NCBI GenBank assembly: GCA_022036555.1
Contig: CM039122.1
Span: 52,960,693-53,024,692, forward strand
Direction: 5' to 3'
Length of the DNA stretch: 64,000 bases
Source of the DNA: Microstegium vimineum
Taxonomy: Eukaryota > Streptophyta > Magnoliopsida > Poales > Poaceae
The position numbers and the translations under genes are program-made. The notes under the pieces are model-generated. The model did not search any database. It was given only the letters and a program-made list of their open reading frames with translations, and was not told where the DNA came from. Below are positions 48,244 through 60,009 of the stretch, in pieces. Numbering within the stretch: the first letter of the stretch is position 1; each line of letters begins with the position of its first letter.

Positions 48244-51200
48244 CAGAGCAGACAATCTCTTCCCGCGCGGGGATCGACCGTCAAATCAAATCTTGTGCCT
48301 GCCAAACAAAAAATCGTGCCGTAATTTTTTCTTCTTTTGTGCAACGTTGCTGTACTGTGAGCCTCTACTGTAACTGTAATGGTGAATTCCTAGCTATGTT
48401 ATGGTTATGGGAGAAAGTGTATGTATGCATGCATATGGTAGGGGTAAAATTGGGTAATTAATATTGTTAATCCCAATCCTGGTGTTCGATCGAGAAGATC
48501 AATAGAGTTGGGGAAGAAATAAGTGCATAGAGGCAAAAAGTACTCTTTTTATGGCACAGTGCCTATGTCAAATCAGGTGTTACCAGCAATTGGAGTTTTA
48601 AAATTTACCGTGTGCATTTTCGCATGATTAAACTGTGAGTTCGATCTGCAGAGTGAAGCTGAAACTGATAGTGGATTAATGAATGTAACAGTGCCCGAAA
48701 GTGTTCTGTAGGTTGAGGTCGATCTGTAGAAAACAAAGAAAGCATGACCAGCAGTTGGCCAGTCGATCGCAGTAGTAGATGCAGCCTATGAAATTCAGCT
48801 TCCAATTACAAGTCAAGAGACAGCATCTAGGATTGGAGTAGTAGTATAAATCATGCCACTGAATCCTTTGTTTAAAACAAAACGTAACATGTCCCTAAAT
48901 GATTGGCTAGTGGTCTATGAATGAAACATGGCAGCAGTAGTGTTGCCTCAGAACAAACACACAGAGTACTTTGGTTAGCACCAAATTAAGTATACATCAG
49001 TGCGCCTGGGAAAGCTTAGAACATGTTAAACAAGTCTTCCACTTGCGCAATACGAACATGAGAGATGAGACAGATGCAACTTTCTCTCCCTTTCATCTTT
49101 TCAGACATGCACAAACAGGAAAACTGAACAAGAGTAGTGCAGTGGTGGCAACTTTACACATTCATTACACAGAAAATGGATAGCTTTCAGTGAAGAAAAC
49201 GGATGGCCCTGGCAAATCTGTTTGCCATTCTTGTTCCGTAGCTCACTAGCTATTCTATAGGTGGGTGTTGACAGCGCAATCGACTTAGAAATGGATGTCC
49301 TCTAGCAAATTTGACGATCAAACAGAGTTGGCCTCGGTCATGGATTAACAGGTTTCTTGTATTGACCGATTTATATTATGTAGGTTTTGGATCTTGGCAC
49401 GGCGAATTCAGTTTAGACTTTAGAGGAGGCTGGATGAGTGTGCGATAAACGGCCATGTGCACTATCTGTACTGTGCCAATCCCCACAGGATCGCTTTCCG
49501 ACTTATTATGGTGAAAGGTCTTTTCGTCGAATATATCTGGAAAAGCCAGGTTGTGGAGATAGAGCAACAGGAACTGAAAGTTGTTGCTCAACAGTGTCTA
49601 GATGATTACTGAAGAAAAAAATGTGCGCTGGTAAATAAAAAGAAGCTTTTTTTTTTCTTTTCTTTTTCTCTCTCTGCGGTGATCCAATCCTCTCATCTCA
49701 AAAGAGAAGTGCCTTTGGGCCGCCACCGCCACTCCTCTGTGCTATCGCTCTCACCGGTGACTTTTAACTGTTGCCAAGGTTGATGCATCCCTCTCATGTC
49801 TTTGCCTTGCCCTCCCATCAGGTTTGCCCTAGAACAGCGAGGCATACTAATCCCTCACGCTTACTACATGCCATAAAAATACACCTGTGAACGACCATGC
49901 CACCCTGCTAGTGCTAGATATATAGGGCGATTAAACTAAGCACATGCTGTCATGCTCATGCTGCATGGGGACTTGTCATTTCTTACACTTGTGAAATCTC
50001 CTCTCCTCAATTCAAAAGGACAGACACACTTTTTTTTTTGTTGAAGGAAAGGACAGGTAAACTTTTGTTTACCGGTACCTCAACTGGTGCTTCCTGAGCC
50101 TGAGCCTGACATGATTTTATATAAAGCCTTTTCCTGCATTACAAAAGCAACTCTGCCTTGGCCGTGATTGGACACGGGAGCACCTTTTGTCTTTGTACAG
50201 CCCCCCACTAATAAATAAATAAAACAGCCAAGATTCCATCTCCCCTCCTGGACGGCGACGTCGTCTAGAAAAGGCTTGTGTTTTAGTAAAATAAACTAAA
50301 ATAAAAAGAGAGGCCGTGTTTAGCCATCTAACTGAGCCGATAATCTCGTCGCCGTACTCGCCGGTTAGAAAAGAAAAGAAAAATCTGTGCCGCCTGCCTG
50401 GGGATGAGAATATTTGGATGGGGGGCCGGCCTCGCCGGCCGTCCGAGCATCTATCGGTGTTGCGATCAACACTATCACGGAAAGCAGGAAAAAATTTCAT
50501 TTCTGAAGGTGATCGATGGGACGAGGACGAACGCGGGGTCTGGCGTGTGGAGCGGAGATGCCGGCTAGCGGTAGCCAAAACCAGCGGTATCGGCAGCTTA
50601 TCAGGGGGGCGAGCGCCGGCGGCGTCCACGGAGAAATGAGAAGGGAGCTAAACGTGTCGTCGTCAACGACGATCAGGAGGCGATAAAGCAGGTGTTAATT
50701 GCGTCGGACGGACAGGTCAGCTGGTCACTACACTAGGTGAGGACGCTGGGTCCCCCCGTGATGGAGGTGGATCAGGAGGTCGCTTGAAGCGGGTCTCGTC
50801 TCGGTGAATCGGTGTGCCATTGCCATGGACCATCGACGAGCTGGCTGCTTCGGCACCAACCCTTCGCTTTCGTGGCGTCCCGGTCGGGGCCAGCGCAGCG
50901 CCCGCAGTCCTTCCTTGGCGTCTTGCCGCGCTCGAGATAGCTGTCGTCTGGCGCGCCGCGGGTCGGGTGGGTGGCTTTGCGGGGATCGCATCGGCAACCC
51001 GACGACGGACGGTCCATAGGCCGGCGGCGAGCGTGTTCGGTTCGGGTGGGTTCGGGGCCATGTGTGTGTGTGCTGCGGGAACTGCCGACGCTACGGGGGA
51101 TCTTCCGCGGACGAAACCTTGCTTGCATCTGTACGCTCCGGTAGCCTGTACCGAACACCCCGGCGCGGCGCCGCACCGCACCGCACGGTACGCTTCCGGC

Positions 51201-52604
51201 ACCGCTCACGCTCAGCTTATCTATCCGTTCGATAGCTCCTTCGTGCAACACGACACGGCTTGGCTTGCTGCCATAACGGAGCTGGGACCGGGACACGAGC
51301 AGATGGTGTGGTGTGGTGTGGGGTGGAGCGGATGCCTGGCCCCATGGATTGGAATTGGATCGCAGCAGCAGGCAGCGCCCAGCAGGGTGGGCTCATGGCA
51401 TCTGCGGGATGGACGCTTTTTCTCATGTTGATCTCCGTGTCCGCGGTCGCCATGTTCCGTGTCTGGGACTGGGCGTCCCAAACCCCCCGCACCACAGCCA
51501 GCACCAGCAAGCCAGCCTCGCGCCGCACGCATCTCCCAATCACCGGCTTGAGGTGCTGCGGGCGGCCCCGATCCCCCGTGCGTCGATGCGGTGGATTTGG
51601 TTGTTCGAGCCTCGTGCGTTCCCGGGCCGGGGGTTTGATCTCATCTCACACCATGACGCAGCACATGCCTCGCGAATCACGATACTATTGCTGTTTCATC
51701 TCATCGCGCCGGCCGTCCGTCTGCGCACCTGAGCTGCCATGTGCTCCTCTTACTCCTCCTCCTCCTGCTGCTGCTGCCGCCGCTGATTCATGCTCCACTG
51801 TTTTACACTGAACGGGGGGTGTTGGTGCTCTGTCATTCAGAAGCACACAGACACAGCTGAGCTGCTGGCACGAGTAGGCTCAAATACTTCACTAGTACTA
51901 ATTGAGAAAGGCCTGATTAGCATCCCCTTTTTGCTTTGTCGCGTTCTGGTTTTAAAGATTCAGATACACCTGCATTGGTTTAACTTGCCGCAGTAACGAA
52001 GAAAACAGTACACAGTTAATTCAGGGTTCAAGCGAGATCACGGTTGTGTGTGTTTTGAAAAAAAAAAAAGGAGAAATTCAAGGTTAAAAGAAAAACTACT
52101 ATATACACGAGCCGGACCAGCCCAACCGAAGTGCCTCGGTCTCGGACTGGATGGGTACTACTACTCCATAGCCAATCTGCAAGGCCTAACTCATCAGTGC
52201 AGGGCTCCTCGACAACGGCCTCTTCGGCCCATCTCCACTATTTCATTTTTTTTTCTCAACCGTTTGGTAATTGGCAGTGGTGGATCAATGATTTTTTTTT
52301 AATATAGAGAATGTCGCATAAAATGACCTCGGCGATCGAATAAAAACATCGAGCAGTTCAATTGACATACTAGTACGTAGCCAGATCACGAGCATTTACT
52401 GTTAGCCATGTCCACTAATCAGTCTCAGGCTCTCAGCCCTTTAGGCCACCAGAAAATTAACCAGACATCGTCGTTTTCTCTATTGCCATTTTTCAATACA
52501 CAAAATTTTCAAACCCAAGGAGAAAATTTACAACAAAAAGCAATCAGCTAGTATTTCAATAACATCAGAAGATAGTTAGGTCAAGCTGCCCTTTCGCATC
52601 GCGT
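48244..52604. other. intergenic region between convergent HOX16-like and MetRS
   Basis: The 3' UTR of the HD-Zip gene should occupy the first few hundred bases. A T-run is at 50030-50039 and a GC-rich block fills 50620-51800 with several overlapping frames (50717-51202 minus, 50814-51431, 51260-51811). None has a domain, a splice-consistent extension or a homologue I know. A GTGTGTGTG repeat is at 51062-51071, a CTCCTC/CTGCTG run near 51750-51785, and an A-run near 52057-52068. Confidence 0.4.
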
Positions 52605-55600
52605 CTAGCGGATTTCCCCATTTGCTATTGTCTTGACCTTGCACACTCCAGCCGAAGTCATGAAAGGCACATCTTTGTAGCAGGCCACAAGCTCGCCACT
52701 GCTATGGAGGTCAGCGGCTAGCTTCTCCCACACCTTGCTCCTGCCACTGAGAGAGGCCTCAGGCTCACCGGAGTGCCCAGCAAAGGCCACCCTCTCCCCC
52801 ACGGCAGCATCCTCCGGTGGCTCAACCAACTCAACCTAAATTGCGCATGTTAAGCACTATTTTACATCAAAATGGCTTCTGTACTACTTCATGACAGTGC
52901 ACTTCCAGTTTCAGATTGTAAATTTTATCAAAAATGTGTAAGGGAATTGGATGCCTTACCCTAGTATGATCCTCATTAGAAGCAGCCAAAACCATGGCAT
53001 GTGATTTTATACCACGCATCACCACTGGTTTCAGATTGCAGAGAACACAGACTTTCCGGTTCTGCTCATTCATAGTAGTAGATATCAAGTCAGTGATAAC
53101 AAGCAGGGCATCCCAAAAAAATGTCTGCAAAACCCAAATCATGTCGGGAAAGACCAACCTGCATTTCTTCAAGTGGAATGTATTTGACAAGGCCACTAAC
53201 CACCGTTCTTGGAGCCTCCTCTCCAACATCGATTTCCTCTACATACAGTGAATCAGCATCTGGGTGCTTCTCTGCTTTTCTGATAAGCCCCACTTTAATC
53301 TCCAACGTTGCAACAGATAATTCTGCCTCTGCCACCTTTGATTTTGAGTTACCAGACTTTTTCTTATGTTCATTTTTTGAGCCTCCTGCATAATAAAAAT
53401 GAGAAAACATAGACAATTACTTGCTGCAATCTGAAATAGATGGGCAGGAAATAATTCAAAGAAGACTCCAAGCATTTCAAACAGGAAAGAAAGGTTGAAA
53501 TCTACCATGAAACTGACACTTGCATGATATAGTCCTGTTATTGTTTTCCGAAATTACACTAGGAGCTCTAGCTCACATTAAGAAGCAGTGGGCATCCGGG
53601 TTGAGCCCAGTTGAGCATGGCGCTTGAAAGCACACCTGCCAACTGAACAAGTGCTTGATCTCTAGATAGTTGTTTCCATAAGTTGACTAACATGATTTTT
53701 TCTCTTTGTTCCAAAATGTGCAGAAGAATAGACAGTTCTGCGCTGTGTTATGGACTTCTAGCAAAATTTGAAGAGTAAATTGTCTAAAAAAAATACCAGA
53801 TAGTGCTTTGAGCTCATTAGCAATTTTTGTGGCTTCAGCATCAGCCACTGCTTTCGAAAGCCTCTCAGCTTGACTGCCTGCATATTTTTCTCTATACCCA
53901 CTCATTATTTCATCTTTCTGCAATGAGTTCAAAATATGGGGTGTAAACTTATGGCCAACAAACAAAAATATTCTAAATGAAAGACGCACCAATTCCTCAA
54001 ACAGAGGTACAGGCATCCCGATTTTGTGTCCTGCTGGTACAAGATCCCAAGGGGTTTTTGCCTTCGCAATTTCACCCTTTTCTTCACTGAAAGAAAGATT
54101 TTCTTCCGGGGACAGGTTTAATTGACGTAACACCTTATATAATATATACCACATAGTGAGATTTGAGGGCACAATAATGCTGTTCGAAGAAACTCAACAC
54201 TCAATAAAAAACAGGACCATACTTCTTTGGAAAAGGAAGGCATGAAAGGCTCCAGCAGACAGGCAAGGAGATAGACAAGACCAACTGAAGTTTTCATCAC
54301 AATCGCACAGGTTGCTGGATTGTCCTTATAAAGTTTCCAAAATTCGCTGTCCTACATGAATTTTAGTAAAGCAAAGACAAAATAAGAGTTACTACAGAAA
54401 AATGAGGTAAATGAAAGAAAGGAACAATTTTTTGACCCCCTAGGGCGCTTCTAAAGCGCGTTGTATCAAATCTTCTCTCTTTCTTAATACAAAAACGCGC
54501 AAGTCTTTTGCGTGATTGAGAAAAATTACTTGCAAATAGCGATTTCCATCAGTAGAGATGCCCATTGCGCTCTTCAATCCTTGTTTCAGCTTAACCTGTC
54601 ATAAAAAGGTCAATACAATGTTCAAATAAACTAGCAGACGACTTGGCTAAACATAGTTATACATGCCGTGTTGTGGTTCTGCTGCTTCACATAGTGCACA
54701 AGAGCATGATTTACCTTTTCCATTGCATCAAGATATTGTTCAACCGATTTACTGACTTTTTCTGCAATGTCACTTGTCAATGGATGTGACTCAGCACCAG
54801 GAGCGTCAGGAATAACTGAATCATATCCAGTTCCTACAGAAAACAACAAAATGAACTCTCAAAAAAGTAAGGCAAAAAGGAGCGGTTATTGATCATAGAT
54901 CATTAACATATCAATGGAATTCTCAGATGGTATTATATTTGGTGTAAGACTGACTAACCAGCTTTTTTTGCAATAAAGCTTAGCACACGATTGATGAAGT
55001 TTCCCAAGTTGTTTAACAACTCGCTGTTCAATTTGGCTTGCAAATCGGTCCATGTAAAGAGTGTATCTGATCCCTATGTAAATTAGATAAAATGCATTTG
55101 TTAAACTATGTAAAATGTCACAAATCAAATATTACTATGTAGAATGTCACAAACCAAACCTCAGGTCGACTCATAAGCAGGTAGTATCGCCATACTTCGG
55201 GTGGAATATTCGTATCCTTGGCATCATTACCAAAAACTCCGATACCCTTACTCTTGGAGAATTTTCCTATAGGGCAAGGAGTATTTAGTTATTTGTATGA
55301 AATATATGCACACACTGCAAAATATTTTTAAGCACAAACAAAATTCAAAGGAAACGGCAGACTGTAGGCAACACCAATATACCAAACACATTCAACAGAA
55401 GCCACTTATAAATCATATTTTATCAGGCATGATGTATAAATTTTGTAGTTCATTAAACAAATGAAAACCAAAGAGAAACATGTCTGAAGAGTGGAGAAAA
55501 CAACTGGCATAAACTGTACAATTTTATTTATTAATTCTCTAGCAGTGCAAGATCAACATGGAGGAAAGGGCCAAACATATCTTCCAATACTCGACAGAAC

Positions 55601-58413
55601 CCAGTTCAATTAAAGAAGCTTTGTTTTCAGCAAATGTTGATAGCTCACATGATGGAGTGAACTAATATCAATCCGAAAATAAGAAATACAAAAACGTAGC
55701 AACCATAGCATGTACCTCCTTCATAATTTAGATATTCAGTGACACTAATGGTCTTCATCATTGTCCAATTTTCACCAGTTCCTAGTAGTGTCGAAGGAAA
55801 CATGATCTGAAAGCACCTTCAAATCAATAAGTACTTCATAGAAAGGAGTGCTTGCAAGAAATGACAGTTTACAAGTGCCACAAACATAGCATGGAAACGT
55901 TACTGTTCCTAGAAAGTATTGTTGTCTCTAAGGAGTAGTGGCTTCCTACAGATAAAATAGAACTTGGAACTATAGAAACAGTATCCAACCAAGAGCACAA
56001 AAATGTCAATTGTTCAGAATCATGTATTGTTGATAAAATCAATCTATAATGAATCAAGGAAATGTTCACATTTTGTAGACATCATACCGTATGAAATGGT
56101 ACATTATCTTTGCCCATGAACTGAAACAATTCCACGTTACCAGGATTCTTCCACCACTTCTCCCACTCGGGTGTATAAGATGCTGTGATGGACACATAGC
56201 CAATCGGTGCATCAAACCAGACATAGAAAACCTGAAAATAATTGAAATGGGAAATCAGATAAATTCATAACTTTAGACTTCATTCAGAAGTGATATGGCC
56301 AAACCTTATCTTTATACTTCTCAATTGGAACAGGAACTCCCCATTTAAGATCTCTTGTGATACAGCGTGACTTTAGTCCTTCCTTTAACCATGCATTTGT
56401 AGCTTGAATGGCATTTTGACTCCACATACCAGCTACTGAAGTATCATTAATATAGTTTACCAACTTGTCTTCTAATAGAGGGAGATCCAAGAACAAGTGA
56501 TCTGTTTCACGAATAAGAGGAGTATTCTTACAGACCTACAAAGAAAACACAATACCAAAAGGATATTCATTATTCACATTTTATTGTTGTTTTATACATT
56601 CGATCAATGATAAAAATACAGACACAAAAATGGTAGTGTACAATAAGTACTGGATATGCTTACCTTACACTTTGGATTAATTAGTTCAGTTGGATTCAAC
56701 ATATGGCTGCAAATGTCACATTGATCACCCCGCGCAGCTTTATTAGTACACCCTTCTGTTGGGCAGGTTCCTTCTACAAGCCTATCGGCCAAAAACCTTT
56801 GACATGTAGCACAGTAAAGCTGCAAAGTAGAAAAATTATTGCACAAACAGATACGACATATGTACCTGAATACACAAGTAACATACCACAAACAATCTGT
56901 ACCTGCTGCATGGTGTTTTCTGATAGCCAATTGTTTTCCATCAATTTTCGGAAAATTGCTTGGCAGATTGCTGTCTGTTGAGGAGAGGATGTACGCCCAA
57001 ATTTGTCAAATTTTATGTCAAACCACTTGTAAACCTCACTGTGGATAGCATGGTACCTGCACTTTTCATCAGCAAGGAAAGGTTTATATGTACAACTAGT
57101 TAGATTCCTTGTGATGCAAGGTTCAAGTCTCTTTCAATCCATCAAAAAAAAAAAGAAGGTTCAAGTCTCCGACCTCAAACAGGAGCTCACAGTTTCGGCC
57201 AGTTATTATGTGGTGACTTCGTAAACCTCAAGATTTTAGCCTAGTGTCTCCAAGGTTCTTATAGGTGTGTATGTTCGTATGTTCATATCAGTGTTTCAGG
57301 CAAGAAACAAAGAAATAAGAAAGTGTTTTTCTTTTCTTTTTCCGTTTGGTCTATGCAGCAACGTATCTACCAGAACAGAATACTTCATGTGTGGTTTTAA
57401 GGAAAGGTCAAATGCTTATAAACAAGATCTGACAATCAACTAATCAAGTTCTAATCAAATTGTAACCAAGGTAAGCCGGATGATTTCGGCTGATTGAATA
57501 GTGTTGTGTGAGAGGGAATAAGCTAAAACAAGCTGGAAGTAGTTCAAGCGAGGATCATGATTAAGTCATCAGTGAACTATTGCAAAATCCAAATCACTTA
57601 TGTTCAATGTGATTTAGGAATAACAAAGTCTAACAGAAATTTGTTAATATCAATGAGTTACCAAACATCATCGCTAAAAAAATTTACTTAACTATAGCAT
57701 TGAACGCAGCAACGGTACCCTACGAGTACGAAATACCACTGCAAGTCCAACTCAAGGCAGTGAGGAACGTCAAAACCGCAGAAGGATCGGCTGCGCCAGG
57801 CAATTCACCTCGCCTCGCAAGTCCGCCCTGTACAAAATCCCCCCAAATCGAACAGCTCGAGCACAAACACAGAATCGAATCATCTTCCCCCAAATTACCC
57901 AACGACCGATCAAACAAGCTTCCAACTAGAAGAGAAGCACCGCCCGCACGCACGCACTGGAAGGCAGGGATTTCGGGGTCAATGGCATGCTGGCTCACTT
58001 GTCACAGATCTCCTTGGGCGAGCACTTCTCCTCCATGGCCTTGGTCTCCGTGGCCGTCCCGTACTCGTCCGTCCCGCATATGTAGAGCGCGTTGTACCCG
58101 CGCAGCCTGCAGTAGCGCGCGAACACGTCGGCGCTCAGCACGCCTGCACAGCCGAATTGAACGCCCGTGAGACGAACGGCGAAGGGCGAGGGATGATTCG
58201 GGGAGCGGGGAAGGCGGGGCGGCGGCGCGGGCAAGGGAGGGAGGGACGCTCACATCCGATGATGTTCCCGAGGTGCGGGACGTTGTTCACATAGGGCAAG
58301 GCGCTGGTGATGAGTATGTTGCGGCGGCCGGGATCGGCAGCTTCGGAGGCGGCGACGGCGGCGACGCCATCGCGGGCGGAGGTTTTGGTGTTGTTGTCCG
58401 AGTCACAACTCAC
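52605..58413 (-). CDS. cytosolic methionyl-tRNA synthetase with C-terminal tRNA-binding domain
   Basis: It charges tRNA-Met with methionine in the cytosol. Seventeen exons (58413-58254, 58143-57999, 57056-56903, 56819-56664, 56535-56305, 56231-56088, 55806-55716, 55266-55160, 55073-54959, 54833-54715, 54595-54530, 54351-54223, 54133-53990, 53917-53797, 53385-53159, 53061-52960, 52835-52605) join in frame to 813 residues, close to other plant MetRS. The first class I signature is PHLGN at 46-50. A zinc-knuckle insertion (CATC, CPTEGC, CDIC) is in exon 4, WFDAPIGYVS in exon 6, and the KMSKS-type loop KFSKS at 362-366. An EMAPII-like OB fold fills the last about 165 residues (GLIRKAEKHPDADSLYVEEI, NLKPVVMRGIKS). 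There is no targeting peptide. Intron 2 (about 940 bp) carries a MITE piece. Confidence 0.95.
57471..57556 (+). repeat. MITE fragment in MetRS intron 2
   Basis: GATTTCGGCTGATTGAATAG followed by TGTGAGAGGGAATAAGCTAA and AGCTGGAAGTAGTTCAAGCG matches, in opposite orientation, 61822-61900 (about 80 percent by eye). Probably the same MITE family as at 890 and 58899. Confidence 0.55.
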
Positions 58414-58483
58414 AACCCACTCCCTCGTGGACTCGTCGCGGTCGTCGGTCGAGCAGATGTTGACGGCCGACGGGCTTTGCCTT

Positions 58484-58491
58484 TATTTATA
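58484..58491 (-). promoter_or_regulatory. TATA box of the MetRS gene
   Basis: TATAAATA on the minus strand, 71 bp upstream of the MetRS start codon. It predicts a short leader of about 40-45 nt. Confidence 0.6.
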
Positions 58492-59704
58492 AACCGCTGC
58501 CGCTCCGGCCATCTGACAACCGTGGTCGTCAAGCAAGCTTCGAATCTTCGTCGTCCAATGGATTCTGACGCCGATCGCCTTCCCCCGGGTTCGAACCGGA
58601 CAGATTCTGGCACCTGTGCTGTGCACCAACACATTCTGATGCTGATGCTGATGCACCCGCGCATTAGACCAAGTATAATAATGGACTATAGCTAAGCAAA
58701 TACTTATTTTCCATATGCTACGGCAAACACTGGTAGTGGCAAACGAAACTGTTCCTTAACGTCAACAAATAGTACAAATCATGATTCATAAATAGCCGTG
58801 CTGGACTAGAAGCTCTGGCATTTCTGGGCGGTGCAACGAATTGTGCATCATGAGGAATCCTTAACTGTGCAATGAACTGTGGCAAACGAAATTGTTTCTT
58901 GTTCGCTTGATCTCTTCGATGCTTGATAAGCCAGCTGAGACTGTTTTTGACTAATTTGTTATAAGAGAAAAATACTTTTTCGATAGCTGATATGTCAAGC
59001 GAATAGGACAGAGAGCGGAGCTTAACTCCCGTGCAAGCATCAAAAGGATACGCAAACATATAGGTAATAATGTGTCCAAGTAGTAAATATTGTAAAATAG
59101 GAAAAAAAAAAATTTACAGCCAAACAAAAAACGAGTTATTGTATAACTTGACTCTAATAATTTGACTTATAACTAAGGACTTAACTCTATTATTGAGTTT
59201 GCTCTTAGACATACTCCGTATGATGGTGCAAATGCAGTGGGATTCGACGGGCTATGCCTTGCTCGTCCAATTGATTGCCTTGCCCTTGCCCACCTCAATG
59301 GCGATTGGCGACGCATTCAGGATGCATAAGTGAGGCTTCTCCGCTCATGCTATTCAGAGAAATCCGGATTCAGAATGAATTGCATCGCAGCTTAATTCGG
59401 CCGCTAGTTTATGATTATGAGTCTGTTTATTTATCCACTGGGAACATTGTAAATCAATTGGTTATCCTAATAACTGCAGTATTTTCTTATACACATAAAT
59501 TTGTCATGGAGCAACTAGTTAACTACCACCTGAACATTATTTTCTTTTGAAGCTCTCCTGTTGGAACGAAATTAGAAGTTTCATGCTGCCAGTCGGTGGT
59601 GCGGAGCAGGGTGTACTGCTACATCTTTTTAGCACTAATCATTCAGTGGGCTTTTTTTTTAAAGAACCATTCAGTGAGCTAACTCTTTAGATAAATATGT
59701 TTAA
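58492..59704. other. spacer upstream of MetRS
   Basis: A short promoter region, then AT-rich sequence with a MITE-like piece at 58899-59006 (GTTCGCTTGA ... TCAAGCGAAT inverted ends). No gene recognised. Confidence 0.4.
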
Positions 59705-60006
59705 GGCCCATTTAGCACAGTTCAGCTTCACTAGCGAGTTTTTTTATAAAAAAAATAGTTTCATAAGCAACTTTCTAGGTGAAGCTGAACTGTTTTGGAA
59801 AAAGTGTTTGACAAAACAGCTTCATCAGCACCTTTATGCATAGATATGAGAGAACTCTAAGATAAGTTACTTTTTTCAGCTTCATCTCACTTCGTGTCTT
59901 TATGAGAGGGGGGGGGAAAACAACTTTAGGTATGAAACTGTTTTGAAAATAGGTGTTTGGTAAAAAAAAACTCATAAAAGTGTTGTAAACTGTACAAAAC
60001 AAACCC
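59705..60006. mobile_element. Tourist-like MITE, copy B (TSD TAA)
   Basis: Starts GGCCCATTTAGCACAGTTCA and ends AAACTGTACAAAACAAACCC, inverted ends that pair over about 19 bases with mismatches, with TAA at 59702-59704 and 60007-60009. This is the trinucleotide duplication typical of PIF/Harbinger-type MITEs. Shares its interior with 41057-41375. Confidence 0.75.
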
Positions 60007-60009
60007 TAA

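Noticed and set aside
51260..51811. 183-residue frame with a hydrophobic stretch (GWTLFLMLISVSAVAMF)
   Set aside because: The hydrophobic part is isolated, the rest is low complexity, and other frames over the same bases are equally open.
58580..58600. GGTTCGAACC, tRNA T-arm-like word
   Set aside because: It is a short palindrome without acceptor, D or anticodon stems around it.
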